This document shows positions 17,774 through 26,762 of a DNA stretch of 64,000 nt, one piece after another. The stretch lies in the NCBI GenBank assembly GCA_963676235.1, contig OY781044.1:744001-808000 (forward strand). Reading direction: 5' to 3'. The notes under the pieces are model-generated. The model searched no databases. It saw only the letters and a list, made by a program, of their open reading frames with translations, and was not told the DNA's origin. Within the stretch, counting starts at the first letter, position 1; each line of letters opens with the position of its first letter. Made by a program: the position numbers and the translations under genes. The stretch comes from JALNYB01 sp963676235. GTDB taxonomy: Archaea > Thermoplasmatota > Thermoplasmata > Methanomassiliicoccales > Methanomethylophilaceae.

Positions 17774-17941
17774 TTAAGGTCCGATGAATCCGCACTTTTT
17801 ACATTCGTATGAAACGCCCTGATCGCGGCATTGGTCGCATCTTCCGATCTCAGTTTCCCCGCATTTGGGGCACTTGAATGAAGTGTTACCGTGGCCAATA
17901 AGCCTTTTACCGCATGAAGAGCAAATCTTGTCTGCTGCCAT
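17774..17941 (-). CDS. small zinc-ribbon protein (HVO_2753-like, DUF1610)
   Basis: A 55-residue protein read from the minus strand. It has four CxxC knuckles (CSSCG, CPKCG, CDQC, CKKCG), enough for two zinc sites, and the segment RLIGHGNTSFKCPKCGE. The family is a conserved archaeal one usually encoded just before aEF1B, as here. In Haloferax the related HVO_2753 affects swarming and biofilm formation; the molecular role is not established. Start ATG at 17941. Confidence 0.88.
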   Translation of the reverse strand: MAADKICSSCGKRLIGHGNTSFKCPKCGETEIGRCDQCRDQGVSYECKKCGFIGP

Positions 17942-18059
17942 ACCAATGCGATACTATTTCGGGTATATAAAACAAAAGGGTACATAATAATAAGTAAAAA
18001 TTAAGAGAATCATTTTATCAAGGCGAAAGAATTATCCTCAAGACGGTTATTAGGAAATT

Positions 18060-18929
18060 ATGAAAGTGCACTCTGATTGTGTTCCGTGTCTTATGAAACG
18101 TGTTCTTTTTCAGGCTCGTTTGCTTGATAATGGCACCGAGTTCGATGCTGTAACAGTAGCTTTGAAGACATATGCGAAGAACATATCCAGGGGGCAAAAT
18201 TCTGCAAGATTGGCAACGGCAGTTCATAGAAGTGCGTATGATGCTATGGGAGTTATAGATCCGTATTTTGAATTAAAGGTACGTGCTGATGAAGTCGCAG
18301 AGAGATACATAGGAAGATTGGAAGAATTCGTTAATAAATCCGATGACAGGTTTACGGCGGCCGTCAGAGTCTCGATAATAGGCAATATCATGGATTTCGG
18401 ATCTGGAATAGCAATTGATGATCCAGATGATTTTGAAAATCATTTTGAGGAACTCCTTCAGCAGGGCATAGGTCTCGATGAGACTGAGAGGGTCAAAAAG
18501 ATCGTTGAAGATGCAGGCACCGTGATATACATGTTCGATAATTGCGGAGAATCGCAGTTCGATAAGATCCTCATCAGAGAACTCAAGAGGATGGGGAAGC
18601 GTGTTGTTGGTGTCGTCAGGGGACAAGCGATCCTTAATGATGTCACGCTCAAAGATGCGTTACGTATAGGCCTGGATAAGGAAGTAGATCTTCTGTTGAC
18701 ATCCAATGCGTTTTCGATTGGCGTAGATATGAAGAAAATCGGAGACGATCTAAAGTATGAGATTTCTCAGGCAAGTATAATCTTGGCCAAGGGAATGGCA
18801 AATTATGAATCACTATCTGACGAGAAGTTAAGCATTCCAATAGCATATCTCCTTAGATCCAAGTGTATTCCAGTGTCGAGATGTTTGGACGTAAAAATAG
18901 GTACGAATGTTGTAAAACTGCAGGAATGA
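18060..18929 (+). CDS. DUF89 / ARMT1-like metal-dependent phosphatase
   Basis: A 289-residue member of the DUF89 family, proposed to be metal-dependent damage-control phosphatases that remove aberrant phosphometabolites. The N-terminus has the archaeal CVPCLMKR motif, and the metal-site stretch MFDNCGESQFDKILI lies about residue 160, followed by VVGVVRGQAILNDVT. The exact substrate is unknown. It is monocistronic, with the heptose operon starting after 57 bp. Confidence 0.85.
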   Translation: MKVHSDCVPCLMKRVLFQARLLDNGTEFDAVTVALKTYAKNISRGQNSARLATAVHRSAYDAMGVIDPYFELKVRADEVAERYIGRLEEFVNKSDDRFTAAVRVSIIGNIMDFGSGIAIDDPDDFENHFEELLQQGIGLDETERVKKIVEDAGTVIYMFDNCGESQFDKILIRELKRMGKRVVGVVRGQAILNDVTLKDALRIGLDKEVDLLLTSNAFSIGVDMKKIGDDLKYEISQASIILAKGMANYESLSDEKLSIPIAYLLRSKCIPVSRCLDVKIGTNVVKLQE

Positions 18930-18986
18930 TCGTTCTTTGTGTGTGAAAATATTTAATAACGTGTTCCATTTGGGGAACTGATATTA

Positions 18987-20024
18987 ATGGCGTCTGAAGT
19001 AAAGCAGGCGGTTATAATGGTAGGCGGAAAGGGAACAAGGCTCTTGCCCCTTACGGAAAATAAGCCTAAACCCATTTTGCCCGTTCTAGATAAGCCGTGT
19101 TTACGATATTTGATCGAGTCATTGGTTGAAGCGGGGGTCAAAGAGGTCATATTAGCTTGCGGGTATCGTTCCGATAAGCTGGTTGAAGCTATCGGGGACG
19201 GTTCAGATCTTGGAATCAAAATAGATTATTCTTACGAAGATGAACCTCTTGGGACTGGAGGTGCCATAAAGCTTATCGAGGATAGACTGGATGATACGTT
19301 CATTGCAGCCAATGGTGATGTATTTGCGGATATTTCTGTCAAAGAGGAAATCGAAAAACATACTTCTACGCAGGCAAAGGTAACAATAGCGCTTACTTCT
19401 GTAAAGAATCCATGTGAGTTCGGGATAGTAAGACTCGATGATGATGAACGCATATTGGAATTCAAAGAGAAACCTAAACCTGAAGAAGTATTTTCAGATC
19501 TGGTGAATGCGGGAGTATATGTTTTAGAAAAAAGTGTTCTCGCCGACATTCCTATAGGAAGTTTTTTTGATTTTTCTAAGGATTTGGTCCCTATTCTTAT
19601 GAGAAGGGGAGATAGGATCCAGGGATATCTTCTCAAAGGCATCTGGAGGGATGTGGGACGTCCGTCAGATCTGTTAGGTGCCAATCTCATCATGGCTACA
19701 AAACTTTATGATGGTTTTGAATGGGGCGGTAAGAGATTCGAGGCTGCAACCATAAAGAAACCCTTTTATCTCGGTGCAGATGGGTTTGTGGATAATTCAG
19801 AGGTTGCAGCATCGGTCATACTGAAGAATAGTAAGGTTAAGGATAGCAAGATCGTTAATTCTTTGATCATGACGGGTTGTGATGTCAACGGGGCAAAGAT
19901 CGAGTGTAGCATTCTCGGAGACGGTTGCAAGGTTATGGCCAATTCTCATATCGTCAACTCGGTTTTGGGTGATGGAACAGTCGTTGAAGCTGGAAAATCG
20001 ATTATAGATAATAAGGTGGTTTAA
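18987..20024 (+). CDS. sugar-1-phosphate nucleotidyltransferase with left-handed beta-helix tail, HddC-like
   Basis: A 345-residue nucleotidyltransferase. The N-terminal catalytic domain has GGKGTRLLPLTENKPKPILP and NGDVF; the tail (about 265-345) has hexapeptide-like repeats (DNSEVAASVILKNSKVKDS and so on). Such enzymes make NDP-sugars such as GDP-mannose or dTDP-glucose. Because the next two overlapping genes encode heptose-7-phosphate kinase and a GmhA-GmhB fusion, the expected substrate is D-glycero-D-manno-heptose-1-phosphate and the product an NDP-heptose. This assignment is contextual; bacterial HddC is shorter and lacks the beta-helix. A TATA-like AATATTTAATAA precedes it. Confidence 0.82.
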   Translation: MASEVKQAVIMVGGKGTRLLPLTENKPKPILPVLDKPCLRYLIESLVEAGVKEVILACGYRSDKLVEAIGDGSDLGIKIDYSYEDEPLGTGGAIKLIEDRLDDTFIAANGDVFADISVKEEIEKHTSTQAKVTIALTSVKNPCEFGIVRLDDDERILEFKEKPKPEEVFSDLVNAGVYVLEKSVLADIPIGSFFDFSKDLVPILMRRGDRIQGYLLKGIWRDVGRPSDLLGANLIMATKLYDGFEWGGKRFEAATIKKPFYLGADGFVDNSEVAASVILKNSKVKDSKIVNSLIMTGCDVNGAKIECSILGDGCKVMANSHIVNSVLGDGTVVEAGKSIIDNKVV

Positions 20025-21037
20025 TGGCCGAGTACATAAGAGCCAGAGCACCGTTAAGAATAGGATTGGCAGGAGGCGGAACAGATGTGGATCCGTATGC
20101 GTCCGAGAAAGGCGGATGTGTTTTAAACACCACCATCAATAAATATGCTTATTGTACGCTTACTCCAAGAAATGACGCGACAATGTCTGTTCGCTCTCTA
20201 TATTACGGAAGGTATCAGGCGCCTCTAGATGGAGGGCCATTGAAACTTGATGGTAACATGGACCTCATAAAAGCGGTCACCAATTATTTTGATGTTAAGA
20301 AAGGATTCGATATGTCTATTCAGTCCGATGCACCGGCAGGCTCTGGCCTAGGTGGGTCATCGACCATGATGGTTGCATTGATCAAAGCAGTATCGGAATG
20401 GTATGAAATGGAGATGCCTTCTGCGAAGTTGGCAAAGTTGGCTTACAATCTGGAAAGGATAGATATAGGACTCAAAGGTGGAAAACAGGACCAGTATGCA
20501 GCAGCATATGGAGGATTCAATCAGTTGGAATTTGATAAAGTTGGAGTAAAGGTTACACCAATAAAGTTGGATCCAGATACGATCAATGAACTGCAGTATC
20601 GTTCCGTGATCTGTTATACGGGTATGTCTAGGGAATCCGCAGGGATAATCGAGACACAGGTTGCGGCATTCAAAAAAGGAGACAACGAGAATGCTTTGGA
20701 TGCTTCAAAGGTCTTGGCTAAAGAGATGTGCGATTCTCTGAAGAAAGGCGACATAGATGAAGTCGGTCGCGGATTGGACGAATCTTGGAAATATAAGAAA
20801 CAATTTTCGAATAAGGTTTCAAATCCGTTCATCGACGAATTGTATGATGTTGCAAAGAAAAATGGGGCCATCGGAGGTAAAGTGTCGGGTGCAGGAGGCG
20901 GTGGTTTCATGTACTACATTTGTGAATATGACAAGAAGTTGCAAGTAGCTCAGGAATTACAGAAGCATGGAGCGGTATTGACCGACTTTATGTTCGATCC
21001 TAAAGGGGCAACATCCTGGAGAAGTAAAAATGAATGA
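20024..21037 (+). CDS. hddA: GHMP kinase, D-glycero-D-manno-heptose 7-phosphate kinase-like
   Basis: A 337-residue GHMP-superfamily kinase. The N-terminus RAPLRIGLAGGGTDVDPY matches the HddA/FkpA-type sugar kinases, the ATP loop is PAGSGLGGSST (residues 104-114), and KVSGAGGGGFMYY is GHMP motif 3. With the isomerase/phosphatase fusion downstream it should phosphorylate heptose-7-phosphate at C1. The ATG at 20024 overlaps the preceding TAA by one base, and the 3' end overlaps the next gene by 8 bp. A close paralogue lies at 25709-26722. Confidence 0.87.
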   Translation: MAEYIRARAPLRIGLAGGGTDVDPYASEKGGCVLNTTINKYAYCTLTPRNDATMSVRSLYYGRYQAPLDGGPLKLDGNMDLIKAVTNYFDVKKGFDMSIQSDAPAGSGLGGSSTMMVALIKAVSEWYEMEMPSAKLAKLAYNLERIDIGLKGGKQDQYAAAYGGFNQLEFDKVGVKVTPIKLDPDTINELQYRSVICYTGMSRESAGIIETQVAAFKKGDNENALDASKVLAKEMCDSLKKGDIDEVGRGLDESWKYKKQFSNKVSNPFIDELYDVAKKNGAIGGKVSGAGGGGFMYYICEYDKKLQVAQELQKHGAVLTDFMFDPKGATSWRSKNE

Positions 21038-22061
21038 TATTATCGAAGCCGAATTCAAAAGAAGTTCCGAGATAGTTGCAAAAATAGAAACTAGTCAGAT
21101 AAGGAAGGCGGCAGATATAATCATAGCCTCATTGAAGAACGGAGGTCAGATAATATTCATGGGTAACGGCGGATCATCCGCTGATGCTCAGCATATAGCT
21201 GCAGAGCTGTCAGGAAGATACGCTTTCGATCGTCCAGCCATGGCAGGTGTATGTCTTTCCAATATTGCACCGGTAACAGCTATCGGTAATGATTATTCTT
21301 ATGATATTGTTTTTAAGCGTCAAATAGAAGCTATCTGCAGAAAAGGGGACGTTGTTGTAGGAATGAGCACATCGGGAAATTCTAAGAATGTCATTCTCGC
21401 GATGGAAGCAGCAAAGCTGAAAGGAGCTGTAACGATGTCATTCACTGGAGATTGTGGAGTTCTCAGAGATGTTGTAGATCATGCGGTCATCATACCCACC
21501 ACGGAGACACCGAGAGTTCAGGAAGGGTATTTGGTCGCATGTCACACGATGTGTGGTATTGTGGAATACGAAATGTATGGAAACAAGGCCGTACTCGTAG
21601 ATCGAGACGGAACCATTGCGGCAGATGTTCCGTACTGTGGCGATCCGTCAAAAATTAAATTATTTCCCGGAGTGCCGGAAGCCATTTCAAAATTGAACAA
21701 GGCAGGTTATCTTGTTATCATCGTGACCAATCAATCAGGTATTGGCAGGGGTCTTGTCACAGAGGCAGCAGTTGCTAAAGTACATGAGAAGTTGAAAGCA
21801 GATGTCGCGGCTGGTGGTGGAAGGATAGATGATATTTTCTTTTGTCCGCATCATCCAGATGAAAAATGTAGCTGTCGTAAACCCGAGATTGGAATGGGGG
21901 TTGCAGCATTTATGAAACATCACATCAATCCCACACAGTCTTGTATGATCGGAGATTTTGACAGAGATATAGAGTTCGGTAAAAAGCTCGGGCTGAAGAC
22001 ATATCTCGTATCGGAGAAGATGTCTTTCGTAGATGCAGTCGATGATTTTTTGAAAAATTAA
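21030..22061 (+). CDS. gmhA-gmhB: fusion of sedoheptulose-7-phosphate isomerase (GmhA) and heptose-1,7-bisphosphate phosphatase (GmhB)
   Basis: A 343-residue two-domain protein. Residues 1-185 are a SIS domain of GmhA type (GNGGSSADAQH at 46-56, STSGNSKN at 113-120), which makes D-glycero-D-manno-heptose-7-phosphate. Residues 186-343 are a HAD phosphatase of GmhB type (DRDGT at 191-195, TNQSGIGRG at 233-241, zinc ligands in CPHHPDEKCSC at 272-282, GDFDRD at 308-313), which removes the 7-phosphate of the bisphosphate. These are steps 1 and 3 of the heptose pathway; step 2 is the kinase upstream. In bacteria the two are normally separate proteins. Confidence 0.9.
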   Translation: MNDIIEAEFKRSSEIVAKIETSQIRKAADIIIASLKNGGQIIFMGNGGSSADAQHIAAELSGRYAFDRPAMAGVCLSNIAPVTAIGNDYSYDIVFKRQIEAICRKGDVVVGMSTSGNSKNVILAMEAAKLKGAVTMSFTGDCGVLRDVVDHAVIIPTTETPRVQEGYLVACHTMCGIVEYEMYGNKAVLVDRDGTIAADVPYCGDPSKIKLFPGVPEAISKLNKAGYLVIIVTNQSGIGRGLVTEAAVAKVHEKLKADVAAGGGRIDDIFFCPHHPDEKCSCRKPEIGMGVAAFMKHHINPTQSCMIGDFDRDIEFGKKLGLKTYLVSEKMSFVDAVDDFLKN

Positions 22062-22173
22062 TCTTTTCATCAAATCTCGCATTACTATTTGTTTAGTATG
22101 GGCCTATATTATATCGTAAAAAACGACTGTATCAAATATGCGCACGAATATTCGCATGAAGGAGAGTGTCAAT

Positions 22174-22536
22174 ATGCACGTAATATCCTTGATCGTAAAG
22201 AATGAGTTCGGCGTTATGCAAAGAGTCATGGGTGAGTTTACCCGCAACAAAATCAACGTCGAGACCATTGTAGTCGGCAAATGTGAACTTTCTGGTAAAT
22301 CTAGAATGGTACTTTCGGTAATCGGCAAGGATGCTGCAGAGCTTGCTTTAGGAAGAATCCAAAAACTTCAGGACGTTTATGATGCTGAATTGATTCCTGA
22401 AGCAGGACAGTCTGCATATGCGCTTATGTCGACATCCAGTGGTAATGTAGGTGTTGTTGGAGGATCTGCCCAAGTAGAGGAGATCATCGATCGCAGCAAT
22501 CCTGAGAAATATGTTCAGGCATTAAACGCACTTTAA
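22174..22536 (+). CDS. ilvN: ACT-domain regulatory subunit of acetolactate synthase (IlvN/IlvH-like)
   Basis: A 120-residue ACT-domain protein resembling the small, valine-sensing subunit of acetolactate synthase: MHVISLIVKNEFGVMQRVMGEFTRN, then the RMVLSVIGKDAA strand. The C-terminal half (GSAQVEEIIDR) is shorter than in bacterial IlvH. The open frame reaches 22138, but the ATG at 22174 follows AAGGAGAG and gives the family start. The catalytic subunit is not here; ilvE follows 33 bp downstream, which supports branched-chain amino-acid synthesis. Confidence 0.82.
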   Translation: MHVISLIVKNEFGVMQRVMGEFTRNKINVETIVVGKCELSGKSRMVLSVIGKDAAELALGRIQKLQDVYDAELIPEAGQSAYALMSTSSGNVGVVGGSAQVEEIIDRSNPEKYVQALNAL

Positions 22537-22569
22537 ATTCAAATTCACACAATCAAAGAAGGAAAAAAA

Positions 22570-23493
22570 ATGGATAAAACCGAAAAGATTTGGTTAGATG
22601 GAAAATTGGTCAACTGGGATGATGCAAAAGTTCACGTTCTAGCGCATGCTTTAAATTATGGAACTGGGCTTTTCGAGGGTATCAGAGTTTATCAGACACC
22701 CAAGGGGCCTGCAGTCTTCAGACTTAAAGATCATGTCAGGAGACTCGTCGATGGATGCAAGATCATGGGATTCGATCTTGAATTTGGAGGAAAGACATAC
22801 ACACAGAAAGATATAGAGGAATCCATAAAAGATACAATTAGGGCAAACGAGAATGTTGACTATGTCAAGCCGTGTATTTTCTTAAGCGGGGAAGAGGTCG
22901 GATTGAACCCCGTCGGAGTCTCAACAAGTATGGCTATAACATGTATCCATATGGGCACATATCTTGGTAAGGCAGGCAATGGCGCGAAAGTCATTGTTTC
23001 TTCATGGCAGAGGCCAGACAATCTCTGTGGACCGGTAGGTGCAAAGGTAAACGGAGCATATGTTGCATCATGCCTTGCAAAAAGAGAGGCCGTACGGCAG
23101 GGTGCAAACGAAGCAGTCATGTTGAATTCGGTTGGACGTGTTGCGGAGTGCACCGGAGAGAATATATTCATCTATAGGCACGGAAAAATATACACGCCTT
23201 CGACAGGTGAGAGTATTCTCGAGGGCATAACAAGGGATTCGATCATTCAGGTCGCACGCAATTTCGGATACGAGGTTATAGAAACAGAGGTTACCAGATT
23301 CCAGCTTGTCTCAGCGGATGAGGTATGGATGACAGGAACTGCCGCAGAGGTTGTACCAGTCACGACGGTTGATGGAAAAATGATTGGAGATGGAAAAGCT
23401 GGCGAGATCGCTCAGAAGATCCATTCTAAATTCCACGATATCGTTGAAGGCAAAGCACCCGAGTACGACAAGTGGCTGGATTATGTCAACTGA
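22570..23493 (+). CDS. ilvE: branched-chain amino acid aminotransferase
   Basis: A 307-residue fold-type IV PLP aminotransferase that makes Val, Leu and Ile from their keto acids. Signatures are IWLDGKLVNWDDAKVHVLAH, ALNYGTGLFEGIRVY, the Schiff-base lysine region AKVNGAYVASCLAKREA, and VAECTGENIFI. Cotranscribed with the ACT subunit upstream. The Shine-Dalgarno GAAGGA lies just before the ATG. Confidence 0.93.
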   Translation: MDKTEKIWLDGKLVNWDDAKVHVLAHALNYGTGLFEGIRVYQTPKGPAVFRLKDHVRRLVDGCKIMGFDLEFGGKTYTQKDIEESIKDTIRANENVDYVKPCIFLSGEEVGLNPVGVSTSMAITCIHMGTYLGKAGNGAKVIVSSWQRPDNLCGPVGAKVNGAYVASCLAKREAVRQGANEAVMLNSVGRVAECTGENIFIYRHGKIYTPSTGESILEGITRDSIIQVARNFGYEVIETEVTRFQLVSADEVWMTGTAAEVVPVTTVDGKMIGDGKAGEIAQKIHSKFHDIVEGKAPEYDKWLDYVN

Positions 23494-23572
23494 TTCGCTA
23501 TAAGCAACAACGAAACTTTTTATAAAAACATTTTATTTTTTACAATATCGATGATATCTTCTTGTGACATCG

Positions 23573-24040
23573 TTATTCTTTGGTTTTGGATTCTCGAATG
23601 TTTTCAATTTCTTCTTTGACTTTGAATATGTAATATTTGCTGAATATCCAATTCAAAGCAATTTCAATGACGCTTGTAGTGATTTTGGCAAGGAATCCGT
23701 CAACATGGAATAAACTTTCATTCATTCCCATTGCGAATAATATTGGGAACAATACGATCGATATTATTCCTGTAACTACTCTGGCACCAAAGAATGAACT
23801 CAATTCTTTGAACATGACCTTTGCTTTTGTGGAAGTACTACGGAAGACTAACCATTTGTTCACAACGAATGCAAAAATTACCGCAATGATCCAAGATAGA
23901 ATATTACTCAGGTTCAATTCGAAATCACATTGCACGAATGCAGCATACGATACCCAGCTGACTACTACGGTCCCTCCACCGCAGATGAGGTACATGATGG
24001 CCTCTCTGTGTTTTTGAAGGAAGTCGTCAATCCATCCCAT
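23573..24040 (-). CDS. GtrA-family membrane protein
   Basis: A 155-residue protein with four hydrophobic segments and the GtrA pattern: a first helix with YLICGGGTVVVSW, then NILSWIIAVIFAFVVNKWLVF. GtrA proteins are thought to move polyprenyl-linked sugars across the membrane for surface polysaccharide modification. It heads a minus-strand set near the glycan genes and fits that role, though no substrate is evident. Confidence 0.85.
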   Translation of the reverse strand: MGWIDDFLQKHREAIMYLICGGGTVVVSWVSYAAFVQCDFELNLSNILSWIIAVIFAFVVNKWLVFRSTSTKAKVMFKELSSFFGARVVTGIISIVLFPILFAMGMNESLFHVDGFLAKITTSVIEIALNWIFSKYYIFKVKEEIENIRESKTKE

Positions 24041-24142
24041 AATATCTACCCTTTATTCGGACATCGATTGATTATTTATAAACCAAGTGCCTGATTTAGG
24101 TGTAACCACAATATAAGGTTAAAATAGATTTCCTAAAAAATG

Positions 24143-24844
24143 TCAGTCATCCGATTCATTACCGCATTTTCTGTCCCATTTTTTTCCGATGCGGTCCATG
24201 AATCTATCGAGATTCATTTCTTCGACTATCTGCGTTATAGAATAGCGGGAAAGGATTAGCCCTGCAATCATATCCGTTAGTATCGCACCGGCGAGATCGC
24301 TTATGACTAGGTCTCCCAATGTATCCATCACCGAATATGACATGAGAGCATTACCGGATACATTATCTATGATCCATTCCATTATTTCCCAGATGTTACC
24401 AAAGCCCCACGCTATGATGAATGTAAAAAACAGTATTGTTGCTGTGGACCCAAGATTGATACGTATTGTATAATGTTGGATTATCAGAAGTGAGATGAAT
24501 ACTATCAATCCGACAATTATCGATGAATATGTGTGAGATACAAAATCCCAATTTGCAAATGAATGATAGAATCCTAAGAATAGGGATACAGCGTGTAGAT
24601 ACGGTACGGACGTAACAAGGAACATAAACCAATACGGAGAACGGAATTTTTTTGTCAGACGTAACAGAGGAAGTATCATGACAAGGATTGCCGAAACGAT
24701 CTGAGTAGAAGATATGTATGTTTCTGCGAAGAATCCTTCGGAGAACCCCATAATTGCTAGTATTGCGAGGATAATAAATCCTGTTGGAAATAGAATAAGA
24801 CAGGCAATATCGATTGTCCTTTCTTTTTTGGAATATTTCTGCAT
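24143..24844 (-). CDS. multi-spanning membrane protein, DUF2238/YjdF-like
   Basis: A 233-residue membrane protein with about six hydrophobic segments. The conserved-looking polar positions WDFVSHTYSS, GNIWEIMEW and DTLGDLVISDLAGA within membrane helices recall the YjdF/DUF2238 family (D-x3-H, W-E-x2-E/Q-W, D-T-x2-D). The function is unknown. Its ATG overlaps the stop of the upstream membrane gene (TTATT on the plus strand at 24843-24847), so the pair is translationally coupled. Confidence 0.7.
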   Translation of the reverse strand: MQKYSKKERTIDIACLILFPTGFIILAILAIMGFSEGFFAETYISSTQIVSAILVMILPLLRLTKKFRSPYWFMFLVTSVPYLHAVSLFLGFYHSFANWDFVSHTYSSIIVGLIVFISLLIIQHYTIRINLGSTATILFFTFIIAWGFGNIWEIMEWIIDNVSGNALMSYSVMDTLGDLVISDLAGAILTDMIAGLILSRYSITQIVEEMNLDRFMDRIGKKWDRKCGNESDD

Positions 24845-25446
24845 TATTTCTCCTCTGTTATGATATATTTTGCAGTTATAAGTTTGATCTTCTTTTTTCT
24901 GATGATAATATCAATGACAACGATGGAGATGATGGCTGCTAGAAGTACAACTGCAAAAGATGCGTCCAAGTAATAATTTGCAAGTTTGCTTTCCTCATCG
25001 GTCAGGGTCTTTGTAAGAACGCGCGTGAATAGGAATAATCCAGCATACGCTGAAACGGTGGAAAGAGACATGAATAGTGTGAATACTGCCAGCATAACAT
25101 GGTCCAATCTTATGTTGAAATATCCTATAATGAGCAAGATCGAAACGAATGATACAAAGATGAATGATGGTGTTACGAGATAAAAGTCGAGCCAATCTTC
25201 AGGAGTATAATGAATCGTTGTGATAAATGAACTTAGGATATTCATTACGAGTCCTATGCACAAAATTATGCAAACCCATTCCTTGAGGCATTTATTCTGT
25301 GTTGTTTCGAATACTGCCAGCGCTAATAACAATGTTGAGAATGCAGCAGGGACAATAAGGTTCTCCTTCATTTTCACGAGCCCTATGATCAGCCCTACAA
25401 GGGATATTATCAAAGATATCATGCATACGGTCTGCTGTCTATCCAC
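24844..25446 (-). CDS. hypothetical membrane protein
   Basis: A 200-residue protein with about six hydrophobic helices and basic ends (RKKKIK near the C-terminus). No family recognised. First gene of a two-gene minus-strand unit with the YjdF-like protein; the pair lies between ilvE/GtrA and the second heptose kinase, so a link to membrane glycolipid metabolism is possible but not supported by any motif. Confidence 0.65.
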   Translation of the reverse strand: MDRQQTVCMISLIISLVGLIIGLVKMKENLIVPAAFSTLLLALAVFETTQNKCLKEWVCIILCIGLVMNILSSFITTIHYTPEDWLDFYLVTPSFIFVSFVSILLIIGYFNIRLDHVMLAVFTLFMSLSTVSAYAGLFLFTRVLTKTLTDEESKLANYYLDASFAVVLLAAIISIVVIDIIIRKKKIKLITAKYIITEEK

Positions 25447-25708
25447 ATTTTTATGAAAAGACTGGGGATTAATAAACTTAGCTCTGCCAGATATATTTTA
25501 TTTAAAGATCTTAAATATCAAAGCTTTCTCTATTTAGATTTTGTTTAAAGTTAGTGTGCGCGGAAGGATATTTAACGTCTTTCGATATGTAGGATAAAGT
25601 AAGGGCGTAATCAGAAGAATGATTCAAACAGTTGTGATGCTGAAATAGGCACATTCTAACTTAGATCATTTCAATATTCTGATTGTAGATAAGGATGGGA
25701 GGTAAAGA

Positions 25709-26722
25709 ATGACAGAGTATATCCGGTCCAGAGCACCGCTGAGGATAGGCATAGGAGGGGGTGGGACCGATGTAGATCCATATGCATCCAAGAAAGGTGG
25801 ATGTGTTTTCAACACGACGATAAACAAATACGCATATTGTACATTGACTCCACGTAATGACAAGATCATGAACGTGCACTCCCTTTATTATGGTAGATAT
25901 CAAGTTCCATTGAACGGTGGCCCACTTGAATTCGATGGAAATATGGATCTTATCAAAGCAGTTGTAAATCATTTCGAATTGAAACAGGGTTTTGACATGA
26001 TGGTTCATTCTGATGTTCCGGCAGGCTCTGGTCTCGGAGGTTCTTCTACTCTGATGGTTTCAATTGTTTCCGCTGTTGCCAATTGGATGGATTTTGAAAT
26101 GGATAAATATGAGATGGCAAAACTTGCATACACTCTTGAAAGAGAGGATATTGGCCTTACAGGCGGAAAACAAGATCAGTATGCAGCGGTTTTCGGCGGT
26201 TTCAATTTTTTAGAAATTGATATTAACGGTGTGCGTGTAAAGCCAGTTCAAATCAATGAAGACATTGTAAGTGAACTCCAGTGTCGTTCGCTTCTTTGTT
26301 ATACAGGCGTATCCAGGGATTCGGCGTCTATCATAAATACCCAAGTAGAATCATTCGAGAAAGGATTCAATGAGAAAGCGTTAGATGAATCGAAAAGACT
26401 TGCCAGAGAGATCGGAAAATCCATCCAGGCAGGAGATATCGAGAAGGCTGGAAGGCTTTTAGATGAATCGTGGTCTTATAAAAAGCAGTTTTCAAGTAAT
26501 GTTTCGAACAGGCACATTGATGAATTTTATAATGTGGCCATCGCTAATGGAGCTATCGGTGGAAAAGTGTCTGGAGCTGGAGGTGGTGGTTTCATGTATT
26601 ATATCTGCGAGTATGATAAAAAGGCACAGGTAGCACAGGAATTGCAAAAGCACGGAGTGCTCATAACCGATTTCATGTTCGATCCAAAAGGCGTTACATC
26701 TTGGAGAAATAATAACGATTGA
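25709..26722 (+). CDS. second HddA-like GHMP kinase (paralogue of 20024-21037)
   Basis: A 337-residue GHMP kinase, the same length as and closely similar to the operon copy: RSRAPLRIGIGGGGTDVDPY at the N-terminus, PAGSGLGGSST at 104-114, and GGKVSGAGGGGFMYY near the end. Differences cluster in the middle and in the loop GIGGGG versus GLAGGG. It is preceded by a 262-bp AT-rich region with its own promoter and a GGGAGG ribosome-binding site, and is not next to isomerase or transferase genes. It could have a shifted substrate or different regulation. Confidence 0.86.
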   Translation: MTEYIRSRAPLRIGIGGGGTDVDPYASKKGGCVFNTTINKYAYCTLTPRNDKIMNVHSLYYGRYQVPLNGGPLEFDGNMDLIKAVVNHFELKQGFDMMVHSDVPAGSGLGGSSTLMVSIVSAVANWMDFEMDKYEMAKLAYTLEREDIGLTGGKQDQYAAVFGGFNFLEIDINGVRVKPVQINEDIVSELQCRSLLCYTGVSRDSASIINTQVESFEKGFNEKALDESKRLAREIGKSIQAGDIEKAGRLLDESWSYKKQFSSNVSNRHIDEFYNVAIANGAIGGKVSGAGGGGFMYYICEYDKKAQVAQELQKHGVLITDFMFDPKGVTSWRNNND

Positions 26723-26762
26723 TCTTTTTATCAGATGGTTCTGGTGGATAATTTGTCACGGA

